A stretch of DNA of 64,000 nt from Hemileia vastatrix (GCA_030280995.1 JASXTE010000008.1:23681193-23745192), one strand, 5' to 3'; numbered from the stretch's first letter, positions 1 to 12,272 are shown. Notes: generated by a model not told the origin, from the sequence alone. Program-made: numbers and translations.

Positions 1-149
1 AAAACAGTCTGTGCCCCCACAGTCCAGTAGGGCTTGTACATTTGTTGTGGTGTCAAGGTTAATTAAAGGCAAGTTTAGTATAATGTGATTATCATTTACT
101 TCAAGTGGCCTACATTCTTATAATTATTCTACCAAATCCCTTTTATTCT

Positions 150-1202
150 TTCCCTCTAATCTGCTCAAGAGGGCAAAACCTTCACTCCTGAGGACTGTCT
201 TTTAACTGTGCCCTACCTGTGCCCTACCTGCGCTATCCTCCACCTCACTAACCCTGATCTTCCCCTTACACCCCCTTGCAGGATGACCACCATTTCCACA
301 TTGGAGGCACAGCCCTCTACTCATACGCCTCTGGTATTCCTTTTCAGATAGCCTTTTCTTCCCATTAGTGCCACATATGTTGACTGAATCAATGTCTAAG
401 GAATTTGGGTCCCTAGCACTGGCCCCACTTGATGAGGCATAGCTGTTCCACAGACAAGCCCCACTCCAACCATCTGTTTGTTGATGCTTAAACTTCATTT
501 TGACTTGGATGGCCAGTTCCATGAGTTCTTTGAGGGATTTTGGGCAAGGGTGACTGACTAGGGAATTTCTTATTTTTGATGAGAGCCCATTCTTGAATTG
601 AAACATGAGCGCCCCTTCTCCCCATGTTGTGGCATAGCTGTTGTGGCCCTGGAATTATGACACATACTCAGCCACCAAGTTTCTTTGTCCCAACTGATTG
701 AGTGCATGCTCTGAGGTTGTGGCCACATCTAGGTTTCCAAAGGCTAATTTAAAAGCCACCATGAACTGACAGAAGTTTGTCACTGCTCAAGAGTTTTTCA
801 GGGGCTCCTTGGTGTAGGGCCTTGTTCACTGTGCCACCTCATCTGTGAGGTATGATATTGCAAACCCAATTTTTCTCACTCATCTGAGAGCTGATTTCCA
901 TTGAGAAGGACATAGAGGTTTACCTGAAACACATGCTGATCTTCCTGGGGACCTTGTTTTCCATCAAAGATTTCTGGGACCGCAATCTTTGGACCTTTGA
1001 CAAGTAGTTCTGGAATAGGGGGTGGAGCCTGTGCTTTGGTTTCAGCTTTAGCAGCATCCAATTCCACTTTGGTGGGGCCGCAGTATAAAGTTTCTGCCTC
1101 TGCTAGGCGCTCCATAAGTATAGCATTCTGTTCCTGCAGGCATGCCATCTTCTCTTGAACTGCAGCAAGAAGTGCTGCATTGGGTTGGCCTGTGGGGCTC
1201 AT
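150..1202 (-). pseudogene. gag: gag of element D, broken
   Basis: Encodes the capsid/nucleocapsid polyprotein of a chromovirus-type element. The start at 1202 (MSPTGQPNAALL) opens a coiled-coil-like N-terminus rich in Q, E and A. The reading frame is interrupted in the middle (about 606-876) and resumes at 606 with the capsid end. A CCHC zinc knuckle, CLQCGNGGHPARGC (C-x2-C-x4-H-x4-C), lies near the C-terminus at about 270-310. The paralogous Gag in element C has lost this knuckle, so D is the better preserved copy. The frame break makes it a pseudogene unless it is a sequencing error. Confidence 0.75.
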
Positions 1203-1241
1203 TTTTCTTTAGTAGTGTGCTAAATGAGATCAGAAAAATTT

Positions 1242-1555
1242 TATGAAATGAGAAGGTGTACTACTACTAGCTCTAGATCTAGCCTTTAAACAGGACTGAC
1301 TATACCAATACAGCAGTGAGACTAACTAGACTGACTATGTTAAGGTTTTCAAAAGTGAAGGAAGATGGGACTGACTATGCTAATACAGCAGTGAGACTAG
1401 AGAGTAATTGGATTACTAAATAAGTTGTCTGATGGGGAGCGCTTTACAGCTCTTTCACCATATAACCCCTTTATTCAGTATCCCCTATTCCATCTTCCAC
1501 AATGCATAGTGGCCATAGCGCTCCTCCTCCTCACCTCTCAGACCAAATCCTAACA
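1242..1555 (-). repeat. 5' LTR of element D
   Basis: Read on the minus strand it starts TGTTAGGATTTGG and matches the two LTRs of element C in order, including the GAGGAGGAGCGCTATG block and the CTAGTAGTAGT block near its end. The outer edge at 1555 is clear. The inner edge near 1242 is approximate, because there is no second LTR of D in the window. Confidence 0.7.
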
Positions 1556-1826
1556 TCAAGATTCCTTGAAACATTTCAAAAATGTCTTTGATTTAATGTA
1601 TGTTTCTGTAAACACTTATACAAAACAATGCATTACTGCTATCAACTCCTTAAAATTTCAACGTCTTACCTGGCCAACAATAGACAAGTGAGTTGAATAA
1701 TTTCAGGTTATTCAAGGAGAGGGCTTCTCAAGATGTATTGTTTTTGTTAATGGTGCTACTATTCCTTTAAGTCAGACACCTTCTCAAGATGGAAAACCTT
1801 ACTTTGACTGTAAAAAGAGGTAGATT

Positions 1827-1863
1827 CACCACAAAATATGGGGGGAAGACTTGCTAGCAAGTC
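1827..1863 (+). repeat. Left TIR of element F
   Basis: Starts CACCACAAAATATGGGGGG and ends with the perfect palindrome GACTTGCTAGCAAGTC. The same end occurs at 62202 (element F2). Confidence 0.85.
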
Positions 1864-2298
1864 TGAAACCTTTAACCCAAAATAATATCAAATTGAGCAC
1901 ACAATGAGACTGCTCCAAAACAATCATGAAAAATATTTAAGTTGCATTGAAAAAGCGTTGAAGCATATTTGAAAATTTATTGAAGGACAGATTATCAAAA
2001 GTGCAAAAATTATTGAGGCTTAAATTACAGTGATTTTTCAAGGAATATTGAAAAATTGAACTGCACTACCAAACTTGGCTTCCTGATGTATAATATTTTG
2101 AAAAATTATGTTTTTTTCATTCTTCAATAATAATAAACTTCTCATATGAGATGCCTTATTGTATATTTCACATAATTTAACAATATATTTCACCTATGAA
2201 TATATGCAGAAATAATACACTATTATAAGAAATTATTTTTGATATAAATAATTATTAAAGTCATATTTTTCATCATATTTTTATCAGTAAAGATTTCA

Positions 2299-2322
2299 AA
2301 TATATATATATATATATATATT
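2299..2322. repeat. (TA)n microsatellite
   Basis: About ten uninterrupted TA dinucleotides in the AT-rich interior of element F. Confidence 0.9.
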
Positions 2323-5300
2323 ATATCATTCAATAAATTGATATTATTAAATCTTTATAGAACTTGAAAATAATTTTGGAAGGTACACAAATCTTCAAAA
2401 TGAAGTTAGAATAATTTTAGTTAAAGAGTCAATTTTTTAAAATTGATATATATACCATATTTTAACAAGAAAAAAAATATAGTGGTACAATTTTTTTAAG
2501 AAACTAACTCACCATTACTTCCATAATATAATGAAAATCAAGGTAAAAATTATATGAGAATAAAACATAAAACTAATAAAAACTTTGTAATATAAATAAA
2601 TGTTTTTACAAGGGTTTAAAAAATTATAATTTACATGCCTTATAATATATAATATATATTTTGTTGTTTTTTATGTTGGGTCAAAATTATCCTTCCCACT
2701 AATTTCCTCCCCTCACTTTTCCATCCCATTATGCTTCTTGTTAACATTCTCTTTCTCTAATGTATCTTTCTTTACTCTCACTAATAATATCCACTCTCAA
2801 CTCCTGGTGCTCCCCTCTCCATCCCTATTCATCCAAACTCATCAAAACTTAATCTATTTTCTCCTCCTTACACCCTTCTTACTCTTCTCTCCACTCCACC
2901 TGCTTTGATCTCACTCCTTTTACTTGCCTTCCCACCCCTTTTACCCCATAGGGAGTAAAATTGGTAGATTGGAAAGCAAAAGGGATGCAATTAAAAGTAA
3001 AATGGTGGATTGTGGTTGAGGGGAAAAAGTTGGGGTGGGAAGTGATAATTTTGATGTTGGACCTGAAAGGGTTGGGTAGGTTACAAAAAGGGGTTGGAAC
3101 AGATTTGAGGGCAAAATAAAAGAGTTTCGTGGGAGTTGGAAGGGATTTTGTGCCATGGGACGGGGTGCAAGAGGGGTGAGGAGAGGTAAGGAGTAAAGCA
3201 AATGGGGTGGGGTGAAGTAAAGATTGAGAGGGAAGTGTAAGGGAGGGGAGGTGCTGATACTTGGGCTCAGAATTTTTGAGATTGCAGCAAATGTATCAGG
3301 ATGGTGATCAAAGGGTGAGGGGTGTAAATTGAAAGGAAAGGGATGCAGAGAAAGAGGGAGGTGTGCTGAGTGGTGGAGAGAGTGTCAAAGGAAGTGGTGT
3401 AAAATCAATAATGAAAGCTGTTCTTCAGGCAAAAAATAGAGTACACCCTTTCATTTTAGGATACTCTTCTTCAATTATTAATGATAATTTATGATCATGG
3501 TTTAGTAATATGTATTCACCAAATTTTATAAAAGATTCATCTTTATTAGATGTTTGCATAAAAGACTGCACTTTAAGACTGAAGAAGTATTAGAAAAAAA
3601 AAATTAGTAATGAAATATGATTTATCCTTTCTACAAATTATTTCACAGAGTGCTTCTGATAACTAAACATAAATCAATTAAATAAAATAGGTAAATTTTA
3701 GAGAAAGTTGAAAAAAGAGCAAAATCTATATTATGATTTAAAACTAATGCTCTTACATATTTTATGGGGTGAATTTAATTAGAATTTTTTTGATTTTAAA
3801 TCATATTAGTGGGATTAAAAATATGTTCAAATAAAATTATAGAAGTAAAACAAATGTTTAACAAAAACTCCATTGATGTATTTAATCTTTGAGCATGACT
3901 TCTTTTTTTAAAATTACTATACATACCTGACTTGTTACCTGTAATAGATAAAACTCTAATAGAATGAAATAATTTAGCTACTCCTATATCTGTACTACTA
4001 AATATTCTGTAAAAGAGAAAAATTCTTATGTCCTTTAAATTCTAAATGTTTTATATTCCAATGACTATATACATTCTTACAAACTTATATATCTCTTAGT
4101 TTTTATGGAACTTAGATTGAACTCCTAAAAGAAGCCTGTAACCTCATGTGGTTCAAGCTGAGGGAAGATGAGAAAAAAAAATTAAGTTATTAAAAATTTC
4201 ATAGATGATTTTTTAATTTGAACTTCGAATATTTTCATATCAATAAAATTTATAAGAAATAATATATATTTCTTGAAATAATTAGAGCATTTGAATAAAT
4301 TTGAGGAAAATTTTTATTTAAAATAGTCTAAAACTCAATTTATATCATGATAATATTATTTATTTTCCATATGATAGATTACAAAAAGTGCTAAACTTAC
4401 ATTTATACAACTATAATATAAAAAAAAGGTATCAGATATTGTGTTTATATTTAAGCTACCATAAAAAATGATTTTTTTTGTTTGAGATTTAAATTATTCA
4501 GATACATATGAGTATGAAATTATTTTATTAGATTTTTATGAATAGTTTAAACTGAAGCCTCAAAGGATAACTTTTGTTATTTTTTAAAAAGGCAGTAAAC
4601 AACTTTTTCACCAATTGAAATTGTACTAAAAACTCAAATTATAAACTAAATTTTTTGTCAAAATATTTAATGAAGAGCTGAAATATTCTCTGTTGGAATA
4701 AATTTTTATTAAAATATATTCATTCTAATATTGGTATTTGATAACACAAATTACTAAGTAGAATTTTATAGTCTTGTTTACCAAAAAAAAGTCAAATGTA
4801 TTGAATTCAATAGAATTAAATACCTAATAGATCCATAATGAAATTTTTAACTATCATTGTGATTATCATATTTATAATAAATTATTGATAAATATTCAAC
4901 ATATACATTTTTACTTGAATAGGAGGTGATTTAATTTTTAGCTTCAAACTACTTCTGTGAAAATATTTTTTCTAGAAAACAGGCATCAGAACCTATACTA
5001 TTTTATTTAATCACTTTTTCAACACCTTGAAATTAAAATGTCTAGTCTATTCATTTAAAATATATATTAAGACTTATATTAATTAAGATATAGTCAATTT
5101 AATGCCATATTTTTCTATTGAAATGTATAGAAAAATCTATTGTATAATTTTAACAAAATAAATATCAGATAGTATTTTTTAAATGAGAAGCTGAAACAAT
5201 TATGAAATATATCCCTTCTTCCTACTTTGTAGAGTCTTTAACAATAATACTGTCTAAAATAAAATCTCAAACACCTTTTTTCACATGAGAATGTTTTTTG

Positions 5301-6404
5301 AAATTAGTTGTGTTAATTCCCAGGTGAGCACTGTTATTATACCAAAATATAACATTCAAGAATATTTTAGCATTAAAATTAAAGCTTTAAGAAATATAAA
5401 TTTGGTTTTTTGTCTTATATTTAAAGTTTAAATTTATTTTAAATGCATTTTTTTTACATTGAAAATTCACTGAGTGGTGATTAATTTTTTCAATTCATGA
5501 GATCACTCTACCAACTCAAATATGCCTATTGAATTCTGATATAATAAACCATAAAAAGCTCCATAATATCAGTTTTTATTTCTTTTATAAAAATTATAAA
5601 AGAAATTTTCTTAGTAGTTGAGGAATAAATAGATCTAAACAAGGGAAGAAATTAATTTTCTGTTTTTTCAATCATTTTCATGTGTTTCTCAAAACTTAAA
5701 AACTGTACTACAATCTACTAGCTTAAGAGGAGCCTTCTTTAAATACATATAATCAAAAAAATTTCATTATTTATTTTTTGAATGAAGAAGCTGTGAGAGT
5801 GCTTCATCAAGCCAGAAATTCTTTAATAACACACTGATATCTTTTTTTTATTTTGGTTATGTGTGTTTTAAACAGTATGAAGGAATAAAAATATAATATT
5901 TCTGATGTTTCCATATGTTTTTATATAACTAAAGTGAATCTAAAGTAATTATATTTCATAATCAAAATTTTTTGAAATACATCAAAAATAATCAGGTCAT
6001 ATGGTTTCAATTTAAAAATTAAAGCATAAAATACTTGTTTAAAATGAGTTTTCAATAACAAGAACCACTGATTATACTTTATAATTTCTCCATAAACATT
6101 AATATAATCATTAGACAGGTTAAAAGTGATGCTTTTTAAATAAAAAATATAATTTTTAGTATTTTTACTTATCAAGTGAAACTCATTATGAAAAATAAAT
6201 TGTGTTTTATGAAAAATTACTATGAATGGGCCAGAATTTTAATCTCCCCCTTTTTATATTTCTATTGATTATTAATTAAAATTTTACCATTATTTCAGCA
6301 CAGATTCATCTATCCTTGGTTAAGAGTTTGAGATGAGTTCAATGTAGAGTTCAATATCAGCTCATTATAAGTTCAGTCTGAGTTCCATCTGACTTCAAGT
6401 TGAG

Positions 6405-6440
6405 GACTTGCTCGCAAGTCCCCCCAAAGATTGTGTGGTT
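6405..6440 (-). repeat. Right TIR of element F
   Basis: Inverted copy of the left TIR, reading inward ACCACACAATCTTTGGGGGG then a palindrome with one change (GACTTGCGAGCAAGTC). A better preserved version of this right end lies inside element G at 40715-40751. Confidence 0.85.
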
Positions 6441-6744
6441 ATTATTTATAATTCTTTTCATTTTTTTTGAAACTAACACAAACAACTATATCTTCTCTAT
6501 AGACATTTGATTTCTGTTCAGCTTATGTGTGACATCAAAAAAAACTTTGTAATTTTTAAATTTTTCTTCATCCTCCTTTTGAATCCTAACCTTGATACAT
6601 GGGAAGTAAATTAGCTATACAAAAGTAAAAATAATAACAAAATTAGTTTAAGCTTACTATCATGGGCTCATTTAGCTCAATTTCCTAATATGCAGTTGGT
6701 TCTTCAAATTCAGGAGATTCATGTAAAGGATCCAAAGAAAATTT

Positions 6745-7000
6745 TTAATTATTAGTATGAGACTCAGAAATTTTTGGACCTTTATTCATGTGAAAGGGAT
6801 TGAAATTGGGTCTCTCTCCAAAGAGCTCATCCATTTTATCATAAAGAGGACACATGGAGGTGAGTTTTTCATAAAAAGATGTGATTCCATGTTTCTCATC
6901 ATCCTTGGTAACTCCAAAACCAGTTGATGAAGAAGCCATTTTTTCTTCCTTGTAATTTTCTTGGTAATTTTTGAATATTATATCATTTTCTTTGTTTTAA
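6745..7000 (-). pseudogene. Harbinger accessory (MYB/SANT-like) protein fragment
   Basis: The minus strand encodes SSSTGFGVT, then GITSFYEKL, CPLYDKM and FGERPNFNP. This matches in order the second half of the first exon of the accessory gene in element H (SSSTGFGVTDID, GIKSIDNKL, CPYFKEM, FGEQADVNP). The frame stays open upstream to about 7000 (NDIIFKNYQENYKEEK), beyond the first ATG at 6939. In PIF/Harbinger elements the second gene is a MYB/SANT-like protein that helps the transposase bind DNA. Here it lies tail-to-tail with the transposase relic at 6441-6600, as in H. The N-terminal half and later exons were not found. Confidence 0.65.
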
Positions 7001-9756
7001 AATACATATTAACTCTATTTTTTGGTTTAAACTTGACTTCCATTTGATTAAAGCTACTCAATTTTAAGGTGGGTGGACAACCAACTTGAGTGGACTTTCA
7101 AGAGGTGGTAAGGATAGAGATTTGAGCAAAAAAAATTTATAAAGAAAGTAATAAAAATTAATAGACTTACTGTGGTGTGCAGGAGAAAAATTTGATTTAA
7201 AAAGATCTGAAAGAGAAGAGATGTGACATAGAGTATATGGGTCTGGATAGAAGGAAGGTGATGCACAGGTAATCTGGAGTATGTGGGTATTGGTGGGCTG
7301 GATTGTGGTTGAAAATATAAAAAATAAGGGCATATTTATACCCATTTTTGAGACTCCAAGTAACAAATCAGCCATTTTTAATTGTGTTTTTATGTGGAAT
7401 TCTTTAAATGAAGCCCACTAGGCATATCTGGTAAGGTTTGGGATCCCCTATTAAACATGTATCATGAATGCATGTTGAATATGCATCATGCATGAATGTG
7501 TTTTTTAATATTGCACGTTTAATATTGCATATTCATATAGTCTAATTGTATTTTGAATATTCATATTGCATATGCATTTAATATACTGAGTTCAACTGTT
7601 GGTCAAGTGATGCTTAAGGTTTGATTAAGTTGTGATTGAGTGAGAACCAACCTGGGTCCAATCTTTAACAAATTAAAATTTCTACTGGTGTAAATCTTGT
7701 TTCAAATTAGCTTCCCAAAAGCTTTCCAATGTATCTCCAACATTTTCAAATCAATGATATTGCTATTAATACCTCCCCAGTTCCCTGTTTTAATTGCTAT
7801 TTTTTTTGAAAATAAATGGCTTATTTGATAGATATATTCAAATTTACCATTAGAATTACGAATTGGGGTATCAAGGTGAAATATATTGCCTAATTTAAAC
7901 TATATACTCACCAATTTTAAGGCTAATAGAATGGAATTATCTTCTATTGAAAATGATGGGTGCCAATTAGTGGATTCAAAACCTTGTATAACCTCCATTG
8001 TATCAAATTTTTCATTGTATTGGCTTGAATCATTGTAACTACAATGAAAAGAAATGCCTCAAATAGAATAAAAGTTGAAATGAAAAAATTTAAAATATTA
8101 GGGGGCATTAAAGTAAACCAATGTACCATTCAATTAATGTCAGCTGAAAAATGAAAAGCCATGATAGTCGTCAATAATGTTTTTTTGAAAGAAACCGGAT
8201 TATTTAAGTTTTCTTATGAAACAACCCTGGGGCTATTAGATAAAAATATTCCACCATTAACAATTTAAGAATCAGTAAAAATAAATTACAGATTCTTAAT
8301 GTTGAGTCTAAGTACTTTGATATCCCATATTAAATGTAGGAGAATATTTTTGAGTGTTAGTAACATGAAGATCAATATGGTAAAATATTTAGAAAGACAA
8401 AACCTCCATTTTTTGCAATTTGTTCTGGTACCCTAACTGACAAAAATCAACTTATTTTCTTGCTCTGGACTCATTAAACTCACCCTTCTTGCTCCAAATT
8501 GAATACAAGGGTCTGTATTCAAGCAGGGCAAAGCCCAACTGCATGTAATCTCCACCACCAGCAATCCTTACTTAACACTAAGTCTCACAGAGAGTGGATC
8601 AGATATTCACATTCCATATTGAATTAAACTCAGAGAATGAGTCACATATGATTTCACTGTAGTAATACATATTTCTCCAGTCAAAAATTATATAAATTTT
8701 ACTCAAGTTCATATAAATTAGAACTTATATATAAGGAATGAATAAATTATAATTTAGGGTACAAAAAATCAGGATAAGGAGGTAGGATGAGTAAAACCTA
8801 CTACACTGAAAGGGGGTATAAAATTATTTTAATTTTCCAGTAACTAATATTGTATAAATAAATAAAATTTCCTATTTACTATCTTGCATTAATGGGTTAT
8901 TTTGTGGAAGATGTATCAAAGTTTATCTCAAATACATTAATTTTATTCTGTGTAACTTATGTGATTAAAGTTTAGAATTGAATGTATTAAATAAAAATAA
9001 ATGTTTAATTTAACCCTTTTTAGACACCAACCCATAATCTTGTGTATTTAAAATGCCTGTCATTAAAAAGGGAAAATGTGGCCACAGTTGATTGTGGACC
9101 CTAATAGCCAGTTTAAGTATTTTTATACTCCATAGTTAATTGGTCAAGGAATTGATTAGAAAATAATCAGATAACAGACTTTCTAGTGATTCTCCTTAGA
9201 ATTTATTATGATAAATAAATTTATGTTGAATACTAAGTCCTAGAAAGTGGTTTGAAGTATAAATATATAGATGTGAGACTTCTGGAATAATTATGTAAAG
9301 TTTTTCAACGAGTTATACAGAAACTTGACTTTTTAATTAAAATTTTTTCCTTTTTTTCACTAAGAGACATCAAGCAGAGCCAAATTTAGGGAGAATTTCT
9401 AGAAAATCCAAAATAAGAATTAATTGAATTAATTTGATTTGCTTTTTGATTAGCTAAAAAGTCCTTTCATTAAGTTTTGTAGTGAAATTAGACAGCTCAT
9501 TCAAGCAGTTTTTCCCATCTTTGTCATTCTATACTACACAAAAATTATTTCTCATATCCATTATAATTAAATTCATCCATAATTTGTACTGTATGTTGAC
9601 AAGAGGATAAAAATTGGTGAATACATTTATATCAGAAATGATTTGTGAAAATATTTTTTTGAACATTTTAGGGGTTATTTTAGTGCCTTTCTGTCATTTC
9701 TTGTAAATAAGCTCAAGCTAAGAGCAAGTAACTGAGAATATAATCCAGAGAGGTGT
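7001..9756. other. AT-rich intergenic DNA with a Harbinger-like end
   Basis: No supported gene. At about 8225-8330 the sequence CCCTGGGGCTATTAGATA, then ATTAACAATTT and finally CTTTGATATCCCA resembles the right end of element H (CCCTGGGGCTAGTGGATA, then ATTAATAATG and CATTGATACCCCCT). It is probably the worn end of another Harbinger copy near 8328. The rest, including 8331-9756, shows nothing recognisable. Confidence 0.4.
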
Positions 9757-10872
9757 TGTAGACAATCCTATTGTACTAGCTATAGGCCTTGACCAAGGGA
9801 GTTGGAGAAAAACCAGAGAGAAAATCCCCTGTTCCTTTAGAAAAATAGAGTGAGATTTACTTGCAAAAATAAGTTGGTTCCTGTTTTGCTAAAGCTCCTG
9901 TTTAACACACTTGACTGCTTGATGAGTCAAGAAAGTAGTCCCCAGATAGACTACTAGACCAAAGAACTGAAATGTAGAACAAAGTCCACACCAGAGACAG
10001 CAAAGATACTTGATGTAGGCTGCAAATCCACACCAGAGACAGCAAAGATACTTGATGTAGGCTGCAAATCCACACCAGAGACAGCAATAATACTTGCTAT
10101 AGCTTGCAAGACTATAACAGAGAAAACAGTTGCCAAAGTTAAGTTAAATGAAGAACTCACTTGCAACAAACACAGCCAATTGTGGCCGGAAAACAGTGAA
10201 AACTGAGTGAGGAACAATGAGATCACCTCCGGATGGTTGTATGATGATTAAGGTTGCCCCAAACTGTCTTATTCACTATGTACACACAGACCACTAACTA
10301 AGAGCCCATGCGCACCCACCAATCTGGCGCCTGTACCCGCCAAATTGCATAAAAAACCATCCTGGAGCGCTCCCCAACCTCCTAAAACAGAGGCAGGCGG
10401 GCCGTCCGACGTCTGAGATGCCGCCTGAAGCCAGAAAACCAATAAAAACCACTAATCTACTTAGAAAAATTAGCTACAACTACTAAAACCTTTAAAACAC
10501 AGAATTTCACTATAACAACATTGAGACATGAAATATAGAGAAAAATTATCTCTATCAAATGGTACTAAGCACTTAACCATAAGACTTAAGGTTAGCCCGT
10601 AAAACATGAAAAAAAAAATTAAACAGCAATCTTTTATAAATGAAAAATGAGGAAATGACCCCTTAAAACTCAGAATATGAAAAATGTCTTCAAGACATAA
10701 AATATAGAGAAACACCAGGGCTATCCAATGATAGTACTCAAATACCCGCAGACCCAATATCAGCGGGATAAAACCAGAAAAATACCAAATTCTTAAACAG
10801 ATGTCAATTAAGACATGCACAAACCGCGCCAAATCACACAACAAAGGCCCCTGCCAATGTTGGAAGACCACA
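9757..10872 (-). repeat. 3' LTR of element A
   Basis: On the plus strand it runs from TGTAGACAATCCTA to GGAAGACCACA and matches 21764-22898 along its whole length. The main difference is a short insertion in the other LTR near 22440. Its inner end contains GGCCCCTGCCAAT, which recurs at the zinc-cluster codons of the adjacent plus-strand gene at 10958. If that gene is transcribed, its promoter should lie in this LTR. Confidence 0.93.
9986..10111. repeat. 42-bp tandem repeat, three units, in the LTR of A
   Basis: The unit starting CCACACCAGAGACAGCAA repeats at 9986, 10028 and 10070, the third copy being diverged. The same array is in the other LTR at 21993-22118. It could be a repeated regulatory block. 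Confidence 0.85.
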
Positions 10873-10920
10873 TCCTCCCTCCAATTGAGAATGTCCGCAT
10901 TCTTTCTTCATCCAACCACC

Positions 10921-11561
10921 ATGTTTAACCTTCTCCCCAAATCTGCCTCTGAAATGGGCCCCTGCCAATACTGCATCGACAATAATTTAATCTGCGCCAT
11001 GACACCACCTGTCCATCCATACAGAACGTCCTGCGATGTCTGCCACTCCAGAAAGAAGACCTGCCACAGACCTGGTCCACTTTCTTCCACAACAGATTCA
11101 CCTCCACCTCAACCTGGTCCTTCTTCTGCCAGCACCAAAAGATCTAGGCCATCCATCCTGATAACCAGATTAATCAAAAAGCTCCACCCTTCCCAGAAGA
11201 GTGCCACAACCCATAAAACAACTAGTTCCCCCATCCCTGGTCCATCTGATGGTAAAGAACATTCATTCCTTCCTTCAACTTTAAAACTGATAACTTCTCA
11301 GTTCCTTCCTCTTCTGATAGTGATGATAACAATGTAGGATCCATTGCACCACCAACACCAACACACTTGCCCACTATCAAGGCCAAGTTCCAACAACACA
11401 CATCTCAACAGAAACAACTTCTGCTTCACTACTTCCAATCCACTCCTGCTAGAGATCCACAGGACATTGAGAACTGAAGACACCTCATTCACCAGTTCAA
11501 GGCTAATTCTGAACACTTCATTTCATCTCTTGATTCCCTCTGTAATTTCACTAGTACTTGA
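10921..11561 (+). pseudogene. Antisense Zn2Cys6 protein gene 1 of element A (spliced, one stop)
   Basis: Lies on the strand opposite gag-pol, 48 bp inside the 3' LTR. Exon 1 (10921-11251) encodes a six-cysteine cluster with spacing C-x2-C-x6-C-x12-C-x2-C-x6-C, from CQYC to CDVC and CHRP, which fits the fungal Zn2Cys6 DNA-binding class. A Pro/Ser-rich linker follows. A 50-bp intron (11252-11301) has GTAAAG, an ACTGATAAC branch-site-like sequence and CAG. Splicing is phase 1 and repairs the frame (PSD-V-PSSSDSDD). Exon 2 ends in a conserved tail (LLHYFQSTPARDP) to a stop at 11561. One in-frame TGA at 11475 breaks it. ATG 10921 was chosen because it precedes the cluster outside the LTR. The homologue in element B (58701-59360) has the same intron position and phase. 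Confidence 0.75.
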
Positions 11562-11622
11562 GTTTGATTCAGAAAAGAAAAATTAACCACACCCTCTATA
11601 GGATGTAACCACAAACAACCCT

Positions 11623-12120
11623 CAGTTTTAAGTCTTGGGGGACCATCCTCATTTTATAGTCTTGGGGGACTCAAAAACCCTCAGTTTAAAGTCTTGGGGG
11701 ACTCAAAAACCTAAATCATAAACCCAGAACCAGAGATCAACCACATTAAGACACAGAGAAAAAACTAACATTCTGGGGTAATTGTAAATAGAGCTGCCAG
11801 CCCATCAATTACCCCCAAACTTGCCTTTGCTAAATTCGGAGGCTCCCCCTGTGGATACCCTCCACCAATCTTTCAAACCCAACTCCAACAACAAAAACTT
11901 TTCCCTCAGTTTATAGTCTTGGGGGACTTACAACCCTCAGTTTAAAGTCTTGGGGGACTAACACAGTGTTCAGTTTAAAGTCTTGACGGACTAGCCTTGT
12001 TAAAATCTTGAAACCAGCCAGTTTAAAGTCTTGGAGGACTAACAGAAACCAGATTTCAATTTAAAGTCTTGATGGACTGACTTGATACCATAGATTTTTC
12101 AGTTTAGAGTCTTGACGGAC
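11623..12120. repeat. Array of a ~22-nt motif (CAGTTTAAAGTCTTG-GGGGAC)
   Basis: Nine copies or near-copies start near 11623, 11650, 11682, 11907, 11938, 11971, 12020, 12057 and 12100, each close to CAGTTTAAAGTCTTG followed by GGGGGAC, GACGGAC or GAGGAC. Spacing is irregular (about 27-200 bp). Further copies lie at 14538 and 14799, and related ones inside pol (16606, 16642, 18685, 18751). Element B has its own set. Confidence 0.9.
11775..11815. other. Conserved hairpin, copy 1
   Basis: Ten-base perfect inverted repeat GGGGTAATTG (11775-11784) and CAATTACCCC (11806-11815) around a loop containing AGAGCTGCCAGCCCAT. The same hairpin occurs at 14631-14672 and 14891-14931 in A and at 56863-56903 in B. 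The stem at 14631 reads GGGGTAACTG / CAGTTACCCC, a compensatory change. Confidence 0.8.
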
Positions 12121-12272
12121 TAACAGAATTTTGCATAAAATGGACGCAGCCAATTTTATGCAGCACACCTCTACAGCCAACCTGCTGAACTTCCACCTTC
12201 ACTTCATCATCTACCCATCACTGACAAAAATCTCCTCCTATCCCTTTTCATCATTTTTTCTCACCACAGATC

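Larger units (their letters stand above)
1..1555 (-). mobile_element. Element D: chromovirus-type Ty3/gypsy retrotransposon, 5' part only
   Basis: An LTR retrotransposon on the minus strand whose 5' LTR ends at 1555 and whose body runs off the left edge. The LTR and Gag resemble those of element C (32831 onward): both LTRs start TGTTAGGATTTGG and both Gags share the SYASSSGASARDP stretch. It sits inside a Harbinger transposase gene, which resumes at 1556. Only the LTR and Gag are in the window, so pol state is unknown. Confidence 0.85.
1827..6440. mobile_element. Element F: 4.6 kb non-autonomous TIR transposon
   Basis: Bounded by inverted repeats (1827-1863 and 6405-6440) and by a 3-bp ATT duplication (1824-1826 and 6441-6443). 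Removing the insert and one ATT restores the Harbinger intron, which matches the intron of element G. The interior is very AT-rich with no credible gene. It holds a pyrimidine-rich block (about 2690-2940) followed by a purine-rich block (2941-3420), and the reading frame called on the latter is low-complexity. The 3-bp target duplication is the same type as for the Harbinger elements G and H, so mobilisation by a Harbinger transposase is plausible but inferred. Confidence 0.8.
1556..6600 (+). pseudogene. PIF/Harbinger transposase (HARBI1-like, DDE_Tnp_4) remnant, split by insertions
   Basis: The plus strand from 1556 to about 1822 translates to the middle of a Harbinger transposase. Residues such as ATIPLSQ and YFDCKKR align with GTTIPLSQKPA and YFDRKKR of the transposase in element G. 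A 5' splice site (AG-GTAGATT) follows, as in G. Element F (1827-6440) sits in this intron. The intron resumes at 6441 and ends in CTATAG near 6503, followed by a short exon with VQLMCDIKKNF (G: VQLICDVNKKF). The first catalytic Asp is changed to Asn (FVNGAT against FVDGTT), two in-frame stops precede it, the N-terminus is cut off by element D, and the C-terminal half is missing. It is an old relic. Confidence 0.75.

Noticed and set aside
2941..3201. 86-aa minus-strand frame in element F
   Set aside because: Low-complexity Leu/Pro-rich translation of a purine/pyrimidine-skewed tract; no domain. F2 shows the same skew without a matching frame.
7064..7375. Overlapping minus-strand frames upstream of the Harbinger accessory fragment
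   Set aside because: They do not align with the N-terminal half of the accessory protein of H and have no recognisable domain.
9752..9756. Five-base target duplication for element A
   Set aside because: Flanks GGTGT and GTTTC do not match; only a weak four-base similarity (GTGT/GTTT) remains, so no duplication is claimed.
10801..10920. Earlier ATG (10801) for antisense gene 1
   Set aside because: It lies inside the LTR and adds sequence not seen in the homologue in B; ATG 10921 directly precedes the zinc cluster.
11623..12120. Possible CRISPR-like array of repeats
   Set aside because: Repeats are diverged, spacing is irregular, the motif also occurs inside pol codons, and the context is a eukaryotic retrotransposon.
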